Assembly (NCBI RefSeq): GCF_014643835.1
Contig: NZ_BMKD01000011.1
Location: forward strand, 1-64,000
Reading direction: 5' to 3'
DNA from: Mucilaginibacter rubeus
GTDB lineage: Bacteria; Bacteroidota; Bacteroidia; Sphingobacteriales; Sphingobacteriaceae
Length of the DNA stretch: 64,000 bases
Each line of letters begins with the position of its first letter. Position 1 is the first letter of the stretch. The position numbers were made by a program, and so were the translations under genes. Positions 36,389 to 43,373 of this stretch are shown piece by piece. The notes beneath the pieces are model-generated. The model saw nothing but the letters and a program-made list of their open reading frames with translations, was not told the origin of the DNA and ran no database searches.

Positions 36389-37009
36389 CTAAGCCTTAAG
36401 CCAGTTTTGCATCATTTCCTTACCATAATCGGTGAGGATTGATTCGGGGTGAAATTGTACGCCCCTTACATCGTATTGTTTATGCTTAAGCGCCATGATA
36501 GAATTATCGGCTTCATCAATAGCGGTAACCTGCAATGAATCGGGCAGGTCATTCCCGCTCACTACCCATGAGTGGTAACGCCCAACTTTAAAGCTTTCGG
36601 GCAAACCGGCAAATAGTTTTTCATCGCCATCTGTCACCTTTATCGGCGTCGCGATACCATGCATAGGCTGGTTAAGATTGTACAGGCTCCCGCCAAATGC
36701 TTCGGCAATAGCCTGCTGACCAAGACATACCCCAAATATGCTTTTGGTGGGTGCATACTTTGCTATTACATCCAGCAGCAAACCAGCCTCCGAAGGGATG
36801 CCCGGCCCCGGCGATAGGATGATCTTATCAAAAGCCTCCACATCCTCAATGGCAAACTGATCATTTCTCCAAACCTCACATTCCAGACCAAGCTCGTTAA
36901 CCAAATGCACCAGGTTATAGGTAAAGGAATCGTAATTATCGATTATCAGGATGCGCCCCCCCCGCCCCCTAAAGGGGGTGCTTGAAGGAGTATTTATATT
37001 TTCATTCAT
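36389..37009 (-). CDS. trpG: Anthranilate synthase component II (glutamine amidotransferase)
   Basis: TrpG supplies ammonia from glutamine to TrpE for anthranilate formation, and may also serve aminodeoxychorismate synthase. The class-I amidotransferase core is complete: LIIDNYDSFTYNLVHL, SPGPGIP, FGVCLGQQAIAEAFGG (catalytic Cys), RYHSWVV, and VQFHPESILTDYG (His/Glu). Homologues usually start at M-x-ILIIDNYDSF. Here no start codon exists near that point, and the frame begins 18 residues upstream with NENINTPSSTPFRGRGG, encoded by a C/G-rich palindromic repeat (36965-36978). So a repeat has become the N-terminus. The gene lies 77 bp after trpE. Confidence 0.93.
   Translation of the reverse strand: MNENINTPSSTPFRGRGGRILIIDNYDSFTYNLVHLVNELGLECEVWRNDQFAIEDVEAFDKIILSPGPGIPSEAGLLLDVIAKYAPTKSIFGVCLGQQAIAEAFGGSLYNLNQPMHGIATPIKVTDGDEKLFAGLPESFKVGRYHSWVVSGNDLPDSLQVTAIDEADNSIMALKHKQYDVRGVQFHPESILTDYGKEMMQNWLKA
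36965..36978. repeat. CCCCCTAAAGGGGG palindrome inside the trpG start
   Basis: The 14-bp palindrome lies in the coding sequence of the extra N-terminal residues of TrpG. A sister palindrome, CCCCCTTTAGGGGG, is at 37059-37072 between trpE and trpG. Confidence 0.7.
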
Positions 37010-37058
37010 TGTATTATATGTCTTAAAAACTATCAAATTTAAATTATCCGCTATAATT

Positions 37059-37072
37059 CCCCCTTTAGGGGG
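37059..37072. repeat. CCCCCTTTAGGGGG palindrome between trpE and trpG
   Basis: The palindrome sits in the 77-bp trpE-trpG spacer and is followed by TTAGGGGGCG. It belongs to the same C/G-rich intergenic repeat type as 36965-36978. Confidence 0.65.
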
Positions 37073-37086
37073 TTAGGGGGCGTTAC

Positions 37087-38496
37087 TTACAGCTCCTCCG
37101 CCAGTTCAAAAGCCCTTCTCAAAGCCGAGATCTTGGTATCAACCTCCCGTAATTCACTTTCGGGGATCGAACCAGCCACGATGCCGGCACCTGCCTGATA
37201 ATGCAGGGTGTTATTTTTGCTTAAAAACGAACGGATCATGATGGCATGGTTAAAATCTCCGTTAAAACCCAGAAAACCTATCGCACCACTGTAAAAGCTG
37301 CGTTTAATGTTTTCGTTTTCATCGATGATCTCCATGGCACGGTATTTTGGAGCGCCGCTCAGCGTGCCCGCCGGGTAAGTATCAGCTACAACTTTAAAGG
37401 CCGATACACCGGGCTTCAGTTTTCCGCTTACGTGTGATACCAAATGGATCAGGTGCGAGTAGTACTGAACCTCTTTAAATGCCTTCACGGTTACATTTTC
37501 GCAGTGACGGCTCAGGTCGTTACGGGCCAGGTCAACCAGCATCACGTGTTCTGCCGATTCTTTGGGGTCATTCTCGAGGTTGCGGGCCAGCTCGGCATCG
37601 CGCTCATCATCACCGCTGCGTTTAAATGTTCCGGCTATCGGGAATATGTTGGCCACATTATTTTTTATGGTGATCTGCGCTTCGGGCGATGAGCCAAAGA
37701 TCCTGAAATCGCCAAAATCAAAATAGAAGAGGTATGGTGATGGGTTGATAGAACGCAGGGCGCGGTAAACGTTAAACTCATCGCCCAGGAAAGTACGGGA
37801 GAAAGCCCTTGAAGGCACTATCTGGAAAACATCGCCCCGATAAATGTGCTGCTTCATTTTCTCCACTATGGCAATGAACTCATCGCCGGTAAGGTTCGAT
37901 TTTTCATCGCCATTGCTTTTAAAGCTATACTCGGGGAAGTTTTTGTTTTTGATGAGGTATTCCAGTTTTTCGATACCGCCATTGGTTGGTGCACCTTCGG
38001 GCTGATTATGAAATATGTAAAGTTCATTTTTAAAGTGATCGATAGCGATGATGTACCTGTAAATATGGTACTGCATCACCGGGATCTGGCGTGTAGCATC
38101 ATCGCTTTGCTTTAGTTTAATGGTTTCATAATGTTCAACAGCCTCGTGGGTAAAGTAACCAAACAAGCCATTGGTGATCATTTTTAGCGGCAGCGAGTCG
38201 GTTTCAAAGCTACCGGTAAAATTGTTAAGCTGTTCAATCAAATCAAACGTACCAGCCTCATGTACTTCCTGGCTGCCATCGGGATATTGTTTTTTTAGGA
38301 TCCCGTTATTGAGCACGATGCCGCTGAGCGGTTCGCAGCAAATGTAGCTGGTGCTGTTTTCGCGGCTGTGATAATCCGAGCTTTCCAGCAGCAGCGAGTT
38401 AGGGAATACATCGCGCAGGCGAAGGTAAATACTCACCGGTGTGGTGGTGTCGGCCAGCAGCTTTTTATAGGTGGTAGTGATTTTAAATGTGCTCAT
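37087..38496 (-). CDS. trpE: Anthranilate synthase component I
   Basis: TrpE converts chorismate to anthranilate using ammonia from TrpG, the first committed step of tryptophan synthesis. The N-terminal LLESSDYHS carries the LLES motif of the tryptophan feedback site. The catalytic half shows FQIVPSRAFSR, YLFYFDFGDFRIFGSSPEAQ, IAGTFKRSGDD, HVMLVDLARNDL, YPAGTLSGAPKYRAMEIID and AGAGIVAGSIPESE. Length (469 aa) is normal. The start lies 25 nt after the T tract of an attenuator terminator, so expression is likely set by charged tRNA-Trp as well as by feedback inhibition. Confidence 0.95.
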   Translation of the reverse strand: MSTFKITTTYKKLLADTTTPVSIYLRLRDVFPNSLLLESSDYHSRENSTSYICCEPLSGIVLNNGILKKQYPDGSQEVHEAGTFDLIEQLNNFTGSFETDSLPLKMITNGLFGYFTHEAVEHYETIKLKQSDDATRQIPVMQYHIYRYIIAIDHFKNELYIFHNQPEGAPTNGGIEKLEYLIKNKNFPEYSFKSNGDEKSNLTGDEFIAIVEKMKQHIYRGDVFQIVPSRAFSRTFLGDEFNVYRALRSINPSPYLFYFDFGDFRIFGSSPEAQITIKNNVANIFPIAGTFKRSGDDERDAELARNLENDPKESAEHVMLVDLARNDLSRHCENVTVKAFKEVQYYSHLIHLVSHVSGKLKPGVSAFKVVADTYPAGTLSGAPKYRAMEIIDENENIKRSFYSGAIGFLGFNGDFNHAIMIRSFLSKNNTLHYQAGAGIVAGSIPESELREVDTKISALRRAFELAEEL

Positions 38497-38521
38497 GTTT
38501 ATTTTTCAAATATCTTAAAAC

Positions 38522-38554
38522 AAAAAAACCCGGCGAATTGGGGTCGCCGGGTTT
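38522..38554 (-). terminator. trp attenuator terminator
   Basis: On the minus strand an 11-bp perfect stem (AAACCCGGCGA with TCGCCGGGTTT, 38544-38554 and 38526-38536) with a 7-nt loop runs into seven T residues. It lies between the leader peptide stop (38591) and the trpE ATG (38496), the position expected of an attenuator. The upstream leader segment AATTGG-CA-GCCGG (about 38603-38615) can pair with CCAATT and CCGGC of this hairpin, forming an alternative antiterminator. Confidence 0.85.
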
Positions 38555-38590
38555 CCTATTTAGGTTCACAATTGATTAGGTTGTCTCTGA

Positions 38591-38659
38591 TCAAAAAGCG
38601 CAAGCCGGCTGCCAATTTAATTGGTGCCACCAGCTGTTTTTATGTGTGTTTTTAATCAT
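38591..38659 (-). CDS. trpL: trp operon leader peptide
   Basis: This 22-codon frame starts ATG ATT AAA AAC and contains SWWHQLNW, with Trp codons at positions 10, 11 and 16 (two adjacent). It ends with TGA at 38591. It lies 8 nt after a TAAATTTG -7 box and upstream of the terminator before trpE. The codons after the Trp pair (AAT TGG CAG CCG G) are the same bases that could form the antiterminator. A ribosome stalled at Trp10/11 for lack of charged tRNA-Trp would leave that segment free and let RNA polymerase reach trpE. The peptide probably has no function of its own. Confidence 0.85.
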   Translation of the reverse strand: MIKNTHKNSWWHQLNWQPACAF

Positions 38660-38667
38660 CGCGGTCA

Positions 38668-38697
38668 CAAATTTATAAAGAAATTTGAATTGTCAAA
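38668..38697 (-). promoter_or_regulatory. trp operon promoter
   Basis: On the minus strand TTTG (38694-38697), an 18-nt spacer and TAAATTTG (38668-38675) match the Bacteroidota promoter consensus TTTG-N19-TAnnTTTG. Transcription would start within a few bases of the leader peptide ATG at 38659. Confidence 0.75.
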
Positions 38698-38744
38698 TTT
38701 TTTGTGAAATTATTTATTTGCTAAATCCTATTAGCTACGTAGAA

Positions 38745-39170
38745 TTACTGTGGAATAAGCATAATACCTACCGAAATAAGTACAATCCCGATCAAATAAA
38801 AGATAGCGATGGCTTTATGCTTAGCCTCTGGCAGGGCAGCTTTCTTCGATTTGCTGTGACCGATAGTGATTAATGCTATGGCAATAAGCATGATAACCCA
38901 ATGCTCAACCGTAAAATAACGGGTGACAGGGTTTTTCATGGTCTCTTTGCTAAACTGCACCATCGGACTGATAAAAAACAGGATGATGCCCAGCAAAAAT
39001 TGTGTATGTACCGAGATCATGGCAAACAGGTTAAGCTTACGGTTGCCCTCGCCATATGGTCTTTTACCCAACCAGCCCATAAAGGCACGTACAAGGGCCA
39101 GTAATACCAATACAATAACAATGTACCTGAAACCGGAATGGAATTCCTTAAAAAAGCTATAAAGTGTCAT
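38745..39170 (-). CDS. Four-TM membrane protein of unknown function
   Basis: This 141-aa protein has four membrane helices (about residues 15-33, 48-68, 88-106 and 120-138). Conserved-looking His residues sit near the helices (FHSGFRY, SVHTQFLLG, EHWVIM, IGHSKSKKAA). The His pattern suggests heme b or metal binding, as in small cytochrome-b-like proteins, but this is inference. It lies just upstream of the trp promoter on the same strand, with an 85-bp gap to the leader peptide. A strong foldback repeat lies between it and the pdhC terminator. Confidence 0.65.
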   Translation of the reverse strand: MTLYSFFKEFHSGFRYIVIVLVLLALVRAFMGWLGKRPYGEGNRKLNLFAMISVHTQFLLGIILFFISPMVQFSKETMKNPVTRYFTVEHWVIMLIAIALITIGHSKSKKAALPEAKHKAIAIFYLIGIVLISVGIMLIPQ

Positions 39171-39247
39171 ACATCAAAATTTGCCGTGAATATACGATAT
39201 AAAGGTCATTGAAGTCATTAGGTCATCGTGTCATTTTTTGCAGACAT

Positions 39248-39362
39248 AAACTGCCGCGGGCTTTCAGCCCGTGGTGAATCACTATGTAAGCTTTCAGCTT
39301 ACATTTCTTCAGCTGAAAGCTGAAACTATGCGCAACCACGGGCTGAAAACCCTCGGCAGTTT
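39248..39362. repeat. Cloverleaf-like foldback repeat
   Basis: Outer arms 39248-39274 and 39336-39362 pair at 25 of 27 positions. Two inner hairpins sit between them, GTAAGCT-TTC-AGCTTAC (39286-39302) and TTCAGCT-GAA-AGCTGAA (39308-39324). The left arm also contains a local hairpin CGGGCT-TTC-AGCCCG. The whole resembles a REP/BIME-type element. Confidence 0.8.
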
Positions 39363-39379
39363 ATTCTTATATAAACAAA

Positions 39380-39409
39380 AAAAGCGATGAGCCTAAACCC
39401 ATCGCTTTT
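39380..39409 (-). terminator. Terminator after pdhC
   Basis: A 10-bp stem (AAAAGCGATG with CATCGCTTTT) with a 10-nt loop is followed on the minus strand by a T tract. It lies 41 bp beyond the pdhC stop. Confidence 0.8.
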
Positions 39410-39450
39410 CAAAATCCGAAATCGAAAATCCGATATTCGAAATCAATAAA

Positions 39451-41103
39451 TTATATCAGCAGCCTTACCGGCTCTTCTAATAATTGCTTTAATGTTTGCA
39501 GGAAAGCAGCAGCTGTAGCACCGTCAACCACGCGGTGGTCGGCGCTCAGGGTAACCTTCATGATGTTGCCAGGTACTACGGCACCATTTTTAACAACCGG
39601 AACAGCCTGAATACCGCTTACAGCAAGGATACATGCGTTTGGTGTGTTAATGATGGCCGTAAACTCGTCAACGCCAAACATACCAAGGTTTGAAATAGTG
39701 AAAGTAGAACCTTCCATTTCGTTTGGCTGTAGTTTTTTAGATTTTGCTTTGCCTGCAAACTCTTTCACTTCAACCGAAATGTGGCTTAATGATTTACCAT
39801 CGGCAAATTTGATAACCGGTACCAATAAACCTTCGTCAACAGCAACGGCAACGCCAACGTGAACGTGCTCATTAGTGCGGATCTTATCACCCAGGAATGA
39901 CGAGTTGATAGCAGGGTGCTGCCTTAAGGCAACAGCGCAGGCTTTAACAACAAAATCATTAAATGAAATTTTAACCGGAGCGATCTCGTTCATACGGGTA
40001 CGGGCCACAATAGCCTGATCCATATCAATGCTCATGGTTACGTAGAAATGCGGAGCAGTAAACAAGCTTTCGCTTAAGCGGCGGCTGATAGCTTTACGCA
40101 TTTGAGTAACCGGCCTTTCGCTGAATTTCTCTTCGCCTGTAAAGGTTGGCAATACGATAGGTGCTTTTGCAGCAGCAGCCGGAGCGGCAGCAGGTGCAGC
40201 TTCAGTAACAGGAGCCGCAGCCGGTTTAGCCGACGGTGTATATTCTTCCACATCCTTTTTGATGATACGGCCGCCTTCAGCGCTGCCTCTTACATCATTA
40301 AGGTTGATACCTTTATCTTTAGCTATTTTACGCGCAAGCGGAGATGCTTTTACGCGGCTGTCATCAGTGTTAGAAGCTTCAGTGGCAGTAGCAGTTGCAG
40401 TCGCCTTCGCTTTAGTTTCAGCAGGTGCAGCTTCAGCGGCGGCAGGGGCCGAACCACCATCCTGTAATAACGGAGTGATGTCGGTACCTTCTTTACCTAC
40501 TATGGCAATGATATCATTTACTTTAGCGGCTTCACCTTCTTTAACACCTATATATAACAAGGTACCGGCTTCGTAACCCACAACTTCCATGGTAGCCTTA
40601 TCGGTTGCCACATCAGCCAGTGAATCATCAGCTTTTACTTTATCGCCAACTTTAAAGTTCCATTTTTCGATGGTACCTTCGGTCATGGTATCGCTTAGCA
40701 ATGGCATGCGAATCACCGTAGCCGGAATGCTTGATAAATCAACCTTAGGTGCGGCTGGTGCCGGAGTAGCGCCAGGTGCTTTGTCGGCAGCTGGTGCCGC
40801 TTCCTTAGCAGGCTCTGCGGCAGCGCCACTGCCAGCCTGGTCAAGTAAAGACTTGTAATCTTCACCTTCTTTACCTAAAATGGCAATTACAGAATCAACC
40901 GGGGCGGCAGCACCTTCCTGTATACCGATATACAGCAATGTACCATCCTGGTACGATTCAAAATCCATGGTAGCTTTATCAGTTTCAATCTCGGCCAGTA
41001 CATCGCCCGATTTAACCTTGTCGCCAACTTTTTTATGCCATTTCGCCAATACCCCTTCGGTCATGGTATCGCTCATTTTAGGCATTTTTACTACTTCGGC
41101 CAT
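39451..41103 (-). CDS. pdhC: Pyruvate dehydrogenase E2 (dihydrolipoamide acetyltransferase)
   Basis: E2 transfers acetyl groups to CoA in the pyruvate dehydrogenase complex. Two lipoyl domains are clear, each with the lipoylated Lys (ETDKATMDF near residue 43, ATDKATMEV near 170). They are joined by Ala/Pro-rich linkers, then comes the E1/E3-binding domain (KASPLARKIAKDKGINLNDV, near 255) and the catalytic domain ending in SADHRVVDGATAA with the active His and Asp. Length (550 aa) fits a two-lipoyl E2. It lies 139 bp downstream of pdhA on the same strand and ends at its own terminator. The E1-beta gene is not here. Confidence 0.94.
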   Translation of the reverse strand: MAEVVKMPKMSDTMTEGVLAKWHKKVGDKVKSGDVLAEIETDKATMDFESYQDGTLLYIGIQEGAAAPVDSVIAILGKEGEDYKSLLDQAGSGAAAEPAKEAAPAADKAPGATPAPAAPKVDLSSIPATVIRMPLLSDTMTEGTIEKWNFKVGDKVKADDSLADVATDKATMEVVGYEAGTLLYIGVKEGEAAKVNDIIAIVGKEGTDITPLLQDGGSAPAAAEAAPAETKAKATATATATEASNTDDSRVKASPLARKIAKDKGINLNDVRGSAEGGRIIKKDVEEYTPSAKPAAAPVTEAAPAAAPAAAAKAPIVLPTFTGEEKFSERPVTQMRKAISRRLSESLFTAPHFYVTMSIDMDQAIVARTRMNEIAPVKISFNDFVVKACAVALRQHPAINSSFLGDKIRTNEHVHVGVAVAVDEGLLVPVIKFADGKSLSHISVEVKEFAGKAKSKKLQPNEMEGSTFTISNLGMFGVDEFTAIINTPNACILAVSGIQAVPVVKNGAVVPGNIMKVTLSADHRVVDGATAAAFLQTLKQLLEEPVRLLI

Positions 41104-41242
41104 ATATTAATAGTATTATAAATTCAGTATAAATATAGTTAGTTCTTATCGTGAAGTTTAAAGTCTGAAGTTTTTAGCCTGAAGTCTTTTTTTTTGACCG
41201 CAAAGACTATAGGCTTTCGACTTAGTACTTTCGACCTAAAAC

Positions 41243-42238
41243 TTAGTCCCTTATGTAAGGGTAATCTTCTTGAACGTAAACATCTGTATATAATTCAGAT
41301 GCATCCGGCCATGGTGATTCTTCAGCAAACTTCACAGCTTCGTCAACAATAGCTTTGATCTTAGCGTCCATTTCGTCAAACCATGCTTCATCAGCATATT
41401 TTTCGGCAAGGATAGTTTGTTTGGTAGCCTCAAGAGGGTCTTTCGCTTTATAGCTTTCCAACTCCTCTTTAGTACGATACTTTTGCGGATCGGACATGGA
41501 GTGCCCTTTATAGCGGTAAGTACGCATTTCAAGGAAGGTTGGACCTTCGCCTGCGCGCGCGCGCTGAACAGCTTCGTCCATTGCTACGTGTACAGCAGCA
41601 GGGTCCATACCATCAACCGGCGATGAAGGGATTCCATAAGGCAGGCCTAATTTATAAATATCAGTCTGCGCGGTTGTACGCTCAACAGAAGTACCCATGG
41701 CGTAACCATTGTTTTCGCAAACAAAAATTACAGGCAGTTTCCAAAGCGCAGCCATATTAAAGGTTTCGGTAAGTGCGCCCTGGCGTACGGCACCATCACC
41801 CATATAGGCAATGTTCACAAACTCGGTACCTTTATATTTTTCGGCAAAAGCAATCCCGGCACCCAGTGGTACCTGGCCGCCCACAATGCCGTGACCACCA
41901 TAAAAATGTTTTTCTTTATCAAACATGTGCATAGAACCACCTTTGCCTTTTGAGCATCCGGTAGCTTTACCATACATTTCGGCCATAATGGCGTTTGGAG
42001 TTACACCTTTAGCAAGTGCATGAGCATGATCACGATATGCGGTGATCATACTGTCTTCAGGTTTAATTACAGACATGGCTCCGGCCAAAACAGCCTCCTG
42101 CCCAATATATAAGTGGCAAAAGCCCCTGATCTTTTGTTGTCCGTATAACTGTCCTGTTTTTTCTTCGAACCTGCGCATCAATAGCATCTGTTCGTACCAC
42201 ATCAGGTAGGTGTCCTTGTTTATTTCGATTGAACTCAT
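41243..42238 (-). CDS. pdhA: Pyruvate dehydrogenase E1 alpha subunit
   Basis: E1-alpha binds thiamine diphosphate and, with E1-beta, decarboxylates pyruvate. Family features: MLLMRRFEEKTGQLYGQQKI at the N-terminus, YRDHAHALAKGV, the thiamine motif GDGAVRQGALTETFNMAALW ending in ENNGYAMG, and the phosphorylation-loop-like YRYKGHSMSDP. At 331 aa it has the normal E1-alpha size. The promoter is probably the TAGATTTG box 29 nt upstream. The next gene on the strand is pdhC; pdhB must lie elsewhere in the genome. Confidence 0.95.
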   Translation of the reverse strand: MSSIEINKDTYLMWYEQMLLMRRFEEKTGQLYGQQKIRGFCHLYIGQEAVLAGAMSVIKPEDSMITAYRDHAHALAKGVTPNAIMAEMYGKATGCSKGKGGSMHMFDKEKHFYGGHGIVGGQVPLGAGIAFAEKYKGTEFVNIAYMGDGAVRQGALTETFNMAALWKLPVIFVCENNGYAMGTSVERTTAQTDIYKLGLPYGIPSSPVDGMDPAAVHVAMDEAVQRARAGEGPTFLEMRTYRYKGHSMSDPQKYRTKEELESYKAKDPLEATKQTILAEKYADEAWFDEMDAKIKAIVDEAVKFAEESPWPDASELYTDVYVQEDYPYIRD

Positions 42239-42267
42239 GTATTAAACAACCTTTTTGGAGTAAAGCG

Positions 42268-42275
42268 CAAATCTA
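42268..42275 (-). promoter_or_regulatory. -7 box TAGATTTG of pdhA
   Basis: On the minus strand TAGATTTG matches TAnnTTTG, 29 nt before the pdhA ATG. A TTCG (one mismatch to TTTG) lies 19 nt further upstream at 42295-42298. Confidence 0.6.
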
Positions 42276-42602
42276 ATTATATCCTGCAAAATATCGAAAC
42301 CTCAAGCAAATTGTTGCAAAATTTTATTTGGTGGCCTTAAGGTGTGTTTAAACACAACAAACTGGCTGTTTATGAGTTTGGCATAGTCCGGCAGGTTAAA
42401 ATAGAACTTAAAAAAACACACCACGGCGCAATAAATTATCGTTTTACGAAGTTTTAGAAGGGTTGTTTTTCGCAAAAGACTAAAAAAAGCCTTTAAATAA
42501 TTACAACCAAATTACATTAATACACGTACAAAAGCCTGTTTATTAAAAGGATGTGTAATAAAAAGCACTTTTTTATATTTTTTGAAAAATAAGCTGCATT
42601 TA

Positions 42603-42633
42603 TTTGCAATTTTAAAAAATATAAATAGTTTTG
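42603..42633 (+). promoter_or_regulatory. Full-consensus promoter of the NlpC/P60 gene
   Basis: TTTG (42603-42606), exactly 19 nt, then TAGTTTTG (42626-42633) give a perfect match to TTTG-N19-TAnnTTTG. Transcription should start near 42639, giving a 5' leader of about 65 nt before the ATG at 42706. Confidence 0.8.
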
Positions 42634-42705
42634 TAGAGCACGATAGACATAGTGTCTGATTTAATAAACAATTTGTTGTCCTAACTCAACAAACAAACTG
42701 ATTAA

Positions 42706-43311
42706 ATGAAGAAATTTGCCCTGGCTATTGCCTTACTTTTCAGCGTCGTAGCTTCACAAGCTCAAACCAAAAGTGCTCAAAGCACCAGTGATGATAACAA
42801 AGACGACCAGGAAAGTTTAGGTAAAGCATACTTTTCCCAAATTATGGGAGTTGCTTTATCTGCTACCTCAAACATGAAACTCTTTCACTTTGTTTACGAT
42901 TGGATTGGTACCCCTTACCATTTTGGCGGAAGCTCAAGAAGAGGCATTGACTGCTCAGCCTTCACCAAAGAATTGTACAGCGAAGTTTTTAACCTCGATA
43001 TTAAGCGTAACTCACGCGATATTTTCAGCATGGTTAACCCTGTTGGTAAGGATGAGTTAAAAGAAGGCGATTTGGTTTTCTTTAAGATCCACAGCCGCAG
43101 CATTTCGCATGTAGGTATTTACCTGGGTAATAATAAATTTGCTCATGCCTCGTCAAGGGGTGTAGCCATCAGTAGCCTTGACGATGCTTACTACAGCCGT
43201 TTCTTTTATAAAGGCGGCAGGTTGTTAGCTTCATTTAAGGATGAGTTTAAAGGTTCGGCATCGACGGGTAACAACGATATGGGCGACGACGTAGACGAAA
43301 GCAAGAACTAA
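42706..43311 (+). CDS. Exported NlpC/P60 (C40) peptidoglycan endopeptidase
   Basis: NlpC/P60 enzymes cut peptide links in peptidoglycan. A signal peptide (MKKFALAIALLFSVVASQAQ) and an acidic linker precede the catalytic domain. The nucleophile is Cys83 in GIDCSAFTKELY, the His lies in SHVGIYLGNNKFAHAS, and the upstream GTPYHFGGSS is typical. The C-terminal tail is again acidic. Unlike most family members it has no LysM or SH3 binding domain. It carries its own strong promoter and a terminator. Confidence 0.92.
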   Translation: MKKFALAIALLFSVVASQAQTKSAQSTSDDNKDDQESLGKAYFSQIMGVALSATSNMKLFHFVYDWIGTPYHFGGSSRRGIDCSAFTKELYSEVFNLDIKRNSRDIFSMVNPVGKDELKEGDLVFFKIHSRSISHVGIYLGNNKFAHASSRGVAISSLDDAYYSRFFYKGGRLLASFKDEFKGSASTGNNDMGDDVDESKN

Positions 43312-43340
43312 ACGATTTTGAAATAAATAAACTAATTTGG

Positions 43341-43370
43341 TCCCTTCATCCCGGTGAGGGGATTTTTTTT
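43341..43370 (+). terminator. Terminator of the NlpC/P60 gene
   Basis: An 8-bp stem with one G-U pair (TCCCTTCA with TGAGGGGA) is followed by eight T residues (43363-43370). It lies immediately before the start codon of the CapA-like gene at 43374. Confidence 0.75.
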
Positions 43371-43373
43371 ATA

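Larger units (their letters stand above)
42239..42705. other. Divergent promoter region of pdhA and the NlpC/P60 gene
   Basis: This 467-bp A/T-rich spacer contains the pdhA -7 box on the minus strand and a full-consensus promoter for the NlpC/P60 gene on the plus strand. Nothing else was recognised in it. Confidence 0.5.

Noticed and set aside
36170-36442. 90-codon plus-strand frame in the trpG-trpC gap
   Set aside because: It is the translation of the inverted dispersed element plus flanking repeats and runs into trpG on the other strand.
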